From NCBI GenBank assembly GCA_007135295.1, contig SLJD01000084.1, positions 1 to 5,962 of the forward strand: a stretch of 5,962 nucleotides of DNA, written 5' to 3'. The stretch comes from Phycisphaerales bacterium (GTDB taxonomy: Bacteria; Planctomycetota; Phycisphaerae; Phycisphaerales; SM1A02). Of the stretch, positions 1-5,368 are shown one piece after another (positions within the stretch are counted from its first letter, which is position 1; each line of letters opens with the position of its first letter). The notes beneath the pieces are model-generated. The model ran no database searches. It had not been told where the DNA came from and saw nothing but the letters and a program-made list of their open reading frames with translations. Made by a program: the position numbers and the translations under genes.

Positions 1-1
1 G

Positions 2-223
2 ATCTGGGCCGGCCGAAAGGCCCCGACGAACCCGTGGGGCGGCGGCTCGCTCGAGTGGCAGTGTTCCTCGCCCCCGCCGCACCACAACTTCGACGAGCCG
101 CCGACGGTCGGCGACTGCTACGACTACTCGACGCTGCAGTGGGACGAGGCCGAGCAGGGTTATTACCGGGCGCAAAGCGCCGCTGACGGGTTCAGCGACA
201 CCCCGCCGCCCCGCAGCCGCTGA
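2..223 (+). CDS. ctaD: Cytochrome c oxidase subunit I, C-terminal tail (partial)
   Basis: This is the last 73 codons of an open reading frame that enters from the left edge and stops at TGA 221-223. The translation contains NPWGGGSLEW followed by SPPPHHNF (local residues 10-19 and 23-30). It matches the conserved C-terminal signature of heme-copper oxidase subunit I (NPWGA-x-LEW ... SPPP-x-HNF), found just after the last transmembrane helix. Subunit I carries the heme and CuB centre that reduces O2, but none of the metal ligands lie inside this window. After the signature comes a hydrophilic, acidic tail of about 43 residues (rich in D, E, Y and P) ending in PPPRSR, which would lie outside the membrane. 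A subunit III gene 84 bases downstream supports the assignment. The family call is secure; the gene symbol is by family convention. Confidence 0.9.
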   Translation: MWAGRKAPTNPWGGGSLEWQCSSPPPHHNFDEPPTVGDCYDYSTLQWDEAEQGYYRAQSAADGFSDTPPPRSR

Positions 224-307
224 CTGGCCCGCAGAATCTGACGTGACGTACGGGCGTCCGCCGGCTCCCGGCCGCCGCCGCCCCGCCGAAGAGAGGAATC
301 GAGCATC

Positions 308-1171
308 GTGTCGAGTCACGAACACACACACGACGAACACCATTCGCCGCATCTCCAGCACCATTTCGAGTCGCTGGGCCAGCAGTTCGATGCCAGCAAA
401 CTCGGCATGTGGCTGTTCCTGGCGACGGAGATTCTGCTGTTCGGCGGCCTGTTCTGCGGGTACGCGATCTGGCGGGCGAGGAACCCCGAACTGTTCCAGT
501 TCGGCAGCGAATACCTCGATACTTGGCTCGGCGCGACGAACACGTGCGTGCTGATCCTCAGTTCCATGACCATGGCGATGGCGGTCACGTACGCGCAGAT
601 GAACCGCAAGGGGCCGCTGGTGATCTGCCTGGCGCTGACCCTTGCCGGCGCTGCCGGCTTCATGGTCATCAAGTACTTCGAGTACACCGACAAGTTCGAG
701 AAGGGCATTTACCCCGGCGTGCGGTTCTATGAGGATCCGCCGGAGTATTACGTCGAGCTCTATGAAGCCGAAATGGCCGACCGGGAGCAGCGCGACATCG
801 CCCGCGACGATTGGGGCGGGGCCGCCGACGTCGACGCGTCCGCCATCGAACCGCCGGCTCGCGGGCCGCGCGGTCTGCTCGCCGAGCGCCTTGACCCGGT
901 CGAGGACGAGGAAGAGATCGTCCACCATCACATGCTGCGCGACGACCGACCTGCAGACGCGCACATGTTCTTCAACATCTATTTCATGATGACGGGCCTG
1001 CACGGGATCCACGTGATCATCGGCGGCCTGTTCATCATGTGGCTGCTGATCCGCGCGGTGCAGGGAACGTATTCAAGCGAATACTTCACGCCGGTCGACC
1101 TCGGCGGGCTGTACTGGCACGTCGTCGACCTGATCTGGATCTTCCTGTTCCCGCTGTTCTACCTGATATGA
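308..1171 (+). CDS. ctaE: Cytochrome c oxidase subunit III with large hydrophilic insertion
   Basis: A 287-residue membrane protein of the heme-copper oxidase subunit III family, a structural subunit that stabilises subunit I and its proton uptake. Five hydrophobic segments are visible at about 33-55, 74-96, 103-124, 219-250 and 264-287. Family hallmarks are LFLATEILLF with Glu41 (equivalent to the conserved Glu90 of mitochondrial COX3), the KYFEY motif with Glu125, TGLHGIHVIIGG (230-240) and YWHVVDLIWIFLF (269-281). The start is GTG at 308: it is preceded by a purine-rich AGAGGA at 292-297, and the first in-frame ATG (codon 34) would remove the conserved entry to helix 1. The N-terminus is very His-rich (residues 4-19). 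Residues about 128-217, between helices 3 and 4, form a charged, Pro/Asp/Glu-rich insertion much longer than the usual short loop, making the protein longer than typical five-helix bacterial forms. It lies between subunit I and subunit IV genes, as in a cox operon. Confidence 0.93.
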   Translation: MSSHEHTHDEHHSPHLQHHFESLGQQFDASKLGMWLFLATEILLFGGLFCGYAIWRARNPELFQFGSEYLDTWLGATNTCVLILSSMTMAMAVTYAQMNRKGPLVICLALTLAGAAGFMVIKYFEYTDKFEKGIYPGVRFYEDPPEYYVELYEAEMADREQRDIARDDWGGAADVDASAIEPPARGPRGLLAERLDPVEDEEEIVHHHMLRDDRPADAHMFFNIYFMMTGLHGIHVIIGGLFIMWLLIRAVQGTYSSEYFTPVDLGGLYWHVVDLIWIFLFPLFYLI

Positions 1172-1244
1172 CGGCCACGGCAGCGGCTCGGACATTGACA
1201 GGGCAATCCGCCGGCCAATGCCGGCTGAAAGTTGGATGAACGAC

Positions 1245-1646
1245 ATGGCGAGCGAAGAAAAACATCACTTGGAAGCCGACGCCGACGAACACGGCCATCA
1301 CGGCGTTGGGCACGTCGTGCCGATCAAGATCCTCGTCCTCAACGGCCTGGCCCTGCTCGTGTTGACATGGCTGACCGTCGAGGCGGCATATATCGACTTC
1401 CACACCGGCGGCTGGGGCGACCTGGACATCTGGGTCGCCATGGGCATCGCCACCGTCAAAGCCACGCTCGTCGTGCTGTTCTTCATGCACCTGTGGTGGG
1501 ACCGGCCATTCAATACGTTCGTGTTGGTCGGCTCGATCGCATTTGTGGCCTTGTTCATCATCCTCGCCGCCACCGATGCGCTGACCTACGCGCCAAATCT
1601 TCTGCCCGGCGATTCGGATGCGGTTCTGGAACAGCTCGGTCGGTAG
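1245..1646 (+). CDS. Cytochrome c oxidase subunit IV family protein
   Basis: A small membrane protein of 133 residues. It has a His/Glu/Asp-rich N-terminus (residues 1-24, with HH pairs) and three hydrophobic segments at about 27-50, 61-83 and 91-110. The segment VKATLVVLFFMHL (71-83) is the recognisable signature of the prokaryotic COX4 family (the fourth subunit of caa3/cbo-type oxidases), thought to help assembly or stability of the complex rather than catalysis. The start is uncertain: in-frame ATGs lie at 1218, 1236 and 1245. I prefer 1245 because the six bases before it, AACGAC, are the same as those before the start of the next gene at 1698, and a weak GGA lies 8 bases upstream. The alternatives add 3 or 9 residues. 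It sits 73 bases after subunit III and 51 bases before a second subunit III gene, so cotranscription is likely. Confidence 0.88.
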   Translation: MASEEKHHLEADADEHGHHGVGHVVPIKILVLNGLALLVLTWLTVEAAYIDFHTGGWGDLDIWVAMGIATVKATLVVLFFMHLWWDRPFNTFVLVGSIAFVALFIILAATDALTYAPNLLPGDSDAVLEQLGR

Positions 1647-1697
1647 CGTGATCAGTGCGGGCCACCGTTCGATCGCGACATCGGCGGCTGAAACGAC

Positions 1698-2321
1698 ATG
1701 ATGCAGAACGGCGGCGTCAAGACAAAAGGGCCGTTCGACACCCCGGAGCAGCGCTTTCACGCAGGCCGGCTCGGGATGTGGCTGTTTCTGATGGCGCTTG
1801 CGGTGCTGTTCTGCGCGACGATCATCGGTTTCCTGGTCATGCGGCTGCAGTCCGAAGCGTGGGCGGAACTCGACCTGCCGACTCTGCCCGCCGGGCTGTG
1901 GATCAGCACGGCCCTGCTCATCGTCAGCAGCGGGACGATGCACTGGGCTCTGCGAAGCGCACGGAACAGCCGAGCAGTGGCGGTCAGGGCGGCGCTGGTC
2001 ATGACTTCGGCGCTCGGCCTGGGATTTCTGCTGCTGCAAGGGCAGGCGTGGCTGCAGTGGGCCGAGGGACTCGAGTCAGCCCTCATGGATGTCGACGATG
2101 AGCAGATGCGCTTTGCCGCGACCGGCTTCTATGTGATGACCGGTATCCACGCAGCGCACGTGCTCGGCGGGATGCTGCCGTTGCTGTGGATCACCGGCCG
2201 CGCGTTCGCCGGTGCGTACCATGCCCGCCGATGGGCGCCGGTGTATTTCATGGCGGCGTACTGGCACTTTCTCGACATCGTGTGGGTGGTGCTCTTCGTT
2301 ACACTCCTGCTCGGCATCTGA
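1698..2321 (+). CDS. Second heme-copper oxidase subunit III-like protein (diverged paralogue)
   Basis: A 207-residue protein with five hydrophobic segments at about 25-49, 66-87, 97-118, 138-166 and 181-207, the plain five-helix plan of bacterial subunit III. Shared family features are RLGMWLFL at the start of helix 1, TGFYVMTGIHAAHVLGG (142-158) and AAYWHFLDIVWVVLF (187-200 or so). It is clearly related to the subunit III encoded at 308-1171 but lacks the long loop. It also lacks two acidic residues: the helix 1 Glu is replaced by Leu34, and the FEY Glu of helix 3 is replaced by Ala117. Two ATG codons stand in tandem (1698 and 1701), with no good Shine-Dalgarno upstream, so translation may depend on the preceding cistron. 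It may be a second structural subunit of the same oxidase or belong to a diverged branch such as the NorE-like group; the sequence does not decide. It appears to be the last gene of the oxidase cluster. Confidence 0.88.
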   Translation: MMQNGGVKTKGPFDTPEQRFHAGRLGMWLFLMALAVLFCATIIGFLVMRLQSEAWAELDLPTLPAGLWISTALLIVSSGTMHWALRSARNSRAVAVRAALVMTSALGLGFLLLQGQAWLQWAEGLESALMDVDDEQMRFAATGFYVMTGIHAAHVLGGMLPLLWITGRAFAGAYHARRWAPVYFMAAYWHFLDIVWVVLFVTLLLGI

Positions 2322-2345
2322 TTATCGGCACTGTTGTTCGCGGCG

Positions 2346-2375
2346 TGGCAACGGATCACGCCCGGCCGTTACACT
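2346..2375 (+). promoter_or_regulatory. Weak candidate promoter for eno
   Basis: In the 153-base gap between the second subunit III gene and enolase, TACACT at 2370-2375 matches four of six bases of a sigma70 -10 box. TGGCAA at 2346-2351 is a poor -35 match (three of six), with an 18-base spacer. Transcription would start about 90 bases before the enolase start. No rho-independent terminator is visible in this gap, so read-through from the oxidase operon is also possible. Confidence 0.18.
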
Positions 2376-2474
2376 GTCATGGTCAGGAAACGCCAACTTC
2401 GTGGGGCGTCGTGCTGACGACTCCCGGGATCCCGCCGCCACACCGATCGACCGATTTTCGAATGGATCAGATTC

Positions 2475-3776
2475 ATGCAATTCGACATCGAAGACGTTCA
2501 CGCCCGGCAGATTCTCGATTCACGAGGCAACCCGACCCTTGAATGCGAGGTGACGCTGTTCGGCGGCAACGTCGGACGCGCCGCCGTCCCGTCCGGGGCG
2601 AGCACCGGCGAGCACGAGGCCGTCGAACTGCGCGACGGCGACGTAAGCCGGTACCTCGGCAAGGAAGTCAGCCGCGCCGTCATCAACGTCAACGAGACCA
2701 TCGCCGCCACGCTTATTGGCCTCGACGCCCGGGATCAGGAACTCATCGACCGAACGATGATCGAGCTCGACGGCACGGAGAACAAGTCGAATCTCGGCGC
2801 GAACGCGACGCTCGGCGTGTCGATGGCCGTCGCCCACGCCGCCGCCGCCGCGACCGAACAGCCGCTCTACCGGTACCTCGGCGGAACCGGGGCGAAGATG
2901 CTGCCCGTGCCAATGCTCAACATTCTCAATGGCGGCAAGCACGCCGACAACACCGTCGACTTCCAGGAGTTCATGATCCAGCCGTGGGGCTTTGATAATT
3001 TCGGCGAAGCGCTGCGGGCCGGCGTCGAGACGTACCACGCTCTCAAGAACGTCCTTAAGAAACGCGGGCTTTCGACCGCCGTCGGCGATGAAGGCGGCTT
3101 TGCGCCAGACCTCAAGGACAACGAAGACGCCCTTCGCGTTATCGAGGAGGCGGTCGACAAGGCCGGGTACGCGTTCGGCGAGGAGATTTTCATCGCCCTC
3201 GACCCCGCGATGAGCGAACTCGCCGCCGAGGCCCGGGAGAAGGGCCGCGACGGGTACTGCTTCTTCTCCAGCGAGCCCGACCGCATCGCCACGAGCGATG
3301 AGATCATCGACCTCTGGGCCGACTGGTGCGAGCGATACCCGATCCGCTCCATCGAGGACGGCCTCGGCGAAGCCGACTGGGCCGGCTGGGCGAAACTCAC
3401 CGAACGGATCGGCGACAACGTTCAACTCGTTGGCGACGACCTGTTCGTTACGAACCGAACGTTCCTGCAGCGAGGCATCGACGAGAACTGCGCCAACGCC
3501 ATCCTCGTCAAGGTCAACCAGATCGGCACGCTCAGCGAAACGTTCGATGCGGTGAACCTCGGCAAGCGGCACCGCTACGCGTCCGTGCTCAGCCACCGAT
3601 CCGGCGAGACTGAGGACTCGACGATTGCCGACCTCGCCGTCGCGACGAACTGCGGGCAGATCAAGACCGGTGCGCCGTGCCGTTCGGACCGCAACGCCAA
3701 ATACAACCAGTTGCTCCGAATCGCCGAGCAACTCGGCGACAGCGCCATCTACGGCTCGGTCACCTGGGCGAAGTGA
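2475..3776 (+). CDS. eno: Enolase (phosphopyruvate hydratase)
   Basis: A full-length 433-residue enolase (the usual bacterial length is about 410-435). It converts 2-phosphoglycerate to phosphoenolpyruvate in cytosolic glycolysis and in reverse for gluconeogenesis. The N-terminus reads DVHARQILDSRGNPTLE, the family opening. Active-site elements are present in order: the SGASTG loop (40-45), GGKHADN with His156, QEF with Glu165, GDEGG with Glu206 as catalytic base partner, Mg2+ ligands Asp243, Glu294 (SIEDG) and Asp321 (VGDDLFVTN), the catalytic Lys346 (LVKVNQIGT), SHRSGETED with His374, Arg375 and Ser376, and GQIKTG with Lys397. No catalytic residue is missing. ATG 2475 is chosen because it gives the normal N-terminus; the Shine-Dalgarno is weak (GGAT at 2464-2467, about 7 bases upstream). 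An earlier ATG at 2462 is out of frame. Its neighbours are the oxidase genes upstream and gap downstream, all on the same strand. Confidence 0.98.
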   Translation: MQFDIEDVHARQILDSRGNPTLECEVTLFGGNVGRAAVPSGASTGEHEAVELRDGDVSRYLGKEVSRAVINVNETIAATLIGLDARDQELIDRTMIELDGTENKSNLGANATLGVSMAVAHAAAAATEQPLYRYLGGTGAKMLPVPMLNILNGGKHADNTVDFQEFMIQPWGFDNFGEALRAGVETYHALKNVLKKRGLSTAVGDEGGFAPDLKDNEDALRVIEEAVDKAGYAFGEEIFIALDPAMSELAAEAREKGRDGYCFFSSEPDRIATSDEIIDLWADWCERYPIRSIEDGLGEADWAGWAKLTERIGDNVQLVGDDLFVTNRTFLQRGIDENCANAILVKVNQIGTLSETFDAVNLGKRHRYASVLSHRSGETEDSTIADLAVATNCGQIKTGAPCRSDRNAKYNQLLRIAEQLGDSAIYGSVTWAK

Positions 3777-3929
3777 CCGGCTGCGCCGCGGCTGACAACG
3801 AAATCGTCCGCATTCAACTGTTGTGTGTCGGCGGTCAGTTCCCTCGCCACCCGCCACGGCCTGCCTTTCGATCCGCGAGTGTCATGGAGCGGTTCGGATG
3901 CAAGGGCTGCGAAGAGAAGGTGAGAGGTT

Positions 3930-3947
3930 CCAGCCGGTGTCGGCTGG
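3930..3947 (+). terminator. Perfect 7-bp GC-rich hairpin, possible eno terminator or RNA structure
   Basis: CCAGCCG (3930-3936) and CGGCTGG (3941-3947) are perfect inverted repeats around a GTGT tetraloop. The hairpin is stable, but it is followed by a G-rich tract rather than T residues and lies about 150 bases after the enolase stop codon. It is therefore not a classical intrinsic terminator. It may end the eno transcript together with Rho, stabilise the 3' end, or be part of a small RNA. Confidence 0.3.
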
Positions 3948-4007
3948 TCGTGGCGGGGCGGGGGCTGACGCAGCGCGCCCATTTGTCACAGAAAGTCGGG
4001 CGCCGCG

Positions 4008-4033
4008 GCAGCGGGCATTTGATTCCCGGCTGC
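4008..4033 (+). other. Inverted repeat with one bulge upstream of gap
   Basis: GCAGCGGG (4008-4015) can pair with CCC-GCTGC (4025-4033) with G4028 bulged, around a 9-base AT-rich loop. The TTGATT of the candidate gap promoter falls at the loop edge, so as DNA it could be an operator and as RNA a second hairpin. There is no T tract after it. The assignment is tentative. Confidence 0.25.
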
Positions 4034-4047
4034 GAGGGTCATATCTT
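4019..4047 (+). promoter_or_regulatory. Candidate sigma70-type promoter for gap
   Basis: TTGATT (4019-4024, four of six matches to the -35 consensus) and TATCTT (4042-4047, four of six matches to the -10 consensus) are separated by exactly 17 bases, in the most AT-rich part of the spacer. A start near 4054 would give a leader of about 50 bases before the gap ATG. A better -35-like TTGACA at 4046-4051 has no matching -10 box at the right distance. Confidence 0.32.
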
Positions 4048-4083
4048 GACAATCTTTCATTGACCATTTCACACACGTTTGCT

Positions 4084-4091
4084 GAGAGGAG
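4084..4091 (+). promoter_or_regulatory. Ribosome binding site that fixes the gap start
   Basis: GAGAGGAG contains a strong AGGAG Shine-Dalgarno core (4087-4091), 11 bases before ATG 4103. A TTG at 4079 is in frame and would overlap this element, so it is unlikely to be the start. Confidence 0.6.
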
Positions 4092-4102
4092 TTGGAAGCG
4101 CG

Positions 4103-5119
4103 ATGGCGATCACGATCGGGATTAACGGATTCGGTCGAATCGGGCGGTTGGCTTTCCGGGCCGCGATCGAACAGGGCGGCTTCGAGGTCAAGGCCGTCAA
4201 CGACCTCGTCCCGGCTGATAACCTCGCCTACCTGCTTAAGTACGACTCGACCCACGGCCGGTTCAACGCGGACATCTCCGCCGGCGACGACAGCTTCACC
4301 TGCAACGGCGTGACGACCCGGGCGCTCAGTGAAAAAGACCCCGCGAATCTGCCGTGGAGCGATCTCGGTGTCGATTACGTACTCGAATCGACCGGCCTCT
4401 TCACAAAATACGAAGACGCGAAAAAGCACCTCGACGCCGGCGCGAAGCGAGTGCTCATCTCCGCGCCGACGAAATCCACTGATCAGGTCCCCACATTCGC
4501 CTACAAGGTCAACCACGACGACTACAACCCCGACACGCAACAGGTCGTCTCCAACGCGTCATGCACAACGAACTGCCTCGCTCCCATTGCCAAGGTCATC
4601 AATGATGAATTCGGCCTTGAAGAAGGTCTGATGACCACCGTCCACGCCGTCACCGCCACCCAGCCGACGCAGGACGGGCCGAGCAAGAAGGACTTTCGCG
4701 GCGGGCGAAACGGCTACACGAACATCATCCCCGCCTCCACCGGCGCCGCGAAAGCCGTCACGCTGTGCATCCCCGACCTCAAGGGCAAACTCACCGGGAT
4801 GGCGTTCCGTGTTCCCGTGCCGGATGTCTCCGTCGTTGACCTGACGTTCCGCACGAACAAGTCCACCTCGCTCAAGGACATCAACGCCGCGATGAAGGCC
4901 GCCGCCGAGGGCCCGATGAAGGGCGTGCTCGCCTACACCGAAGATGACGTTGTCTCGACAGATTTCATCACCGACGCTCACAGCAGCATTTACGACGCTG
5001 CGGCCGGCATCGAGCTCAACGACCGATTCTTCAAGGTCGTCACCTGGTACGACAACGAATGGGGCTACGCCTGCCGGTGCCTTGACATGCTGCGATTCAT
5101 GGCTGAACGCGACGACTGA
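4103..5119 (+). CDS. gap: Glyceraldehyde-3-phosphate dehydrogenase, phosphorylating, NAD-type
   Basis: A full-length 338-residue GAPDH. It catalyses the reversible oxidative phosphorylation of glyceraldehyde 3-phosphate to 1,3-bisphosphoglycerate in the cytosol. The Rossmann fold begins with GINGFGRIGR (6-15). Asp34 in VNDL is the residue that favours NAD over NADP. The catalytic motif SNASCTTNCLAP (150-161) carries the nucleophile Cys154, with His181 as its partner. Phosphate-binding elements TATQ, ASTGAAKAV (211-219) and FRVPVPDVSVVDL (235-247) are intact, and WYDNEWGY (315-322) holds the nicotinamide-binding Asn318. Overall it resembles the class I E. coli GapA-like group. The start is ATG 4103 after an AGGAG, giving the usual short N-terminus; an in-frame TTG at 4079 would add eight atypical residues. 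An oddity is ACRC (323-326) where SNRV is usual, adding two cysteines near the cofactor site. It follows eno but has its own likely promoter. Confidence 0.98.
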   Translation: MAITIGINGFGRIGRLAFRAAIEQGGFEVKAVNDLVPADNLAYLLKYDSTHGRFNADISAGDDSFTCNGVTTRALSEKDPANLPWSDLGVDYVLESTGLFTKYEDAKKHLDAGAKRVLISAPTKSTDQVPTFAYKVNHDDYNPDTQQVVSNASCTTNCLAPIAKVINDEFGLEEGLMTTVHAVTATQPTQDGPSKKDFRGGRNGYTNIIPASTGAAKAVTLCIPDLKGKLTGMAFRVPVPDVSVVDLTFRTNKSTSLKDINAAMKAAAEGPMKGVLAYTEDDVVSTDFITDAHSSIYDAAAGIELNDRFFKVVTWYDNEWGYACRCLDMLRFMAERDD

Positions 5120-5368
5120 TCATCGCGGGCGTCATCATCCACCGCCGGGGTTCGGGCCGACGCGTCGATGTGAGGGCAAACTGCTGATTGAGCGGCGATA
5201 GTCCGTCAGCCGGTATGACGCCGGAAAACTGCAGTTCGTCGCCTGATGGCGGATGCTGCGGCTGTTGACCGGTTGCGGTCTCGGGGGTGGGCTGATTGAC
5301 GGGGTGGTCAGAGGCCGTACGCTGTCTCCATTGCCACGCCGAATCATCGGCCGCGAAAGGAGCCCGTG
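5120..5368 (+). other. Intergenic region after gap
   Basis: No gene is supported here. It contains small inverted repeats: CGTCA/TGACG at 5204-5208 and 5216-5220, the 10-base perfect palindrome AACTGCAGTT at 5227-5236, and CGCC-TGAT-GGCG near 5240-5251. It ends with a candidate promoter and ribosome binding site for the next gene. There is no clear intrinsic terminator with a T run. Confidence 0.5.
5296..5323 (+). promoter_or_regulatory. Candidate promoter for the outer-membrane protein gene
   Basis: TTGACG (5296-5301) matches five of six bases of the -35 consensus. TACGCT (5318-5323), 16 bases further on, matches only three of six at -10. A start near 5330 would give a leader of about 40 bases, a sensible distance from the ATG at 5369. 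Confidence 0.25.

Larger units (their letters stand above)
3777..4102 (+). other. Intergenic region between eno and gap with structured segments
   Basis: This stretch has no convincing gene. It holds two potential hairpins (3930-3947 and 4008-4033), a candidate promoter for gap (4019-4047) and a gap ribosome binding site. The first 150 bases after the enolase stop show no obvious terminator with a T run. A 59-codon frame from ATG 3884 to TGA 4063 contains a CKGC motif. It lacks a good ribosome binding site, overlaps the promoter candidate and looks unlike the neighbouring genes in codon choice, so I do not call it. The region could hold a leader RNA for gap, but I recognise no known riboswitch. 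Confidence 0.6.

Noticed and set aside
1086..2039. Antisense open frame across subunit III, subunit IV and the second subunit III
   Set aside because: It spans three well-supported sense genes and encodes a Gln/Arg/His-rich sequence with no domain-like pattern.
2408..2434. Hairpin GTCGT-GCTG-ACGAC followed by palindrome CGGGATCCCG as an oxidase operon terminator
   Set aside because: The stem is only 5 bp, the palindrome has no loop, and no T run follows. It is too weak to call a terminator.
2520..3857. Long antisense open frame opposite enolase
   Set aside because: It is a shadow of the GC-rich eno codons. The predicted protein is low-complexity (Val, Asp, Gly, Arg-rich), has no recognisable motifs, and the sense strand encodes an intact enolase.
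4046..4051. Consensus TTGACA as the gap promoter -35 box
   Set aside because: No acceptable -10 box lies 15-19 bases downstream; the TTGATT / TATCTT pair with a 17-base spacer fits better.
3884..4063. Small + strand frame of 59 codons with a CKGC motif
   Set aside because: There is no good ribosome binding site, it overlaps the candidate gap promoter and both hairpins, it uses codons uncommon in the neighbours (such as AGA), and the single CxxC is not enough to support a gene.
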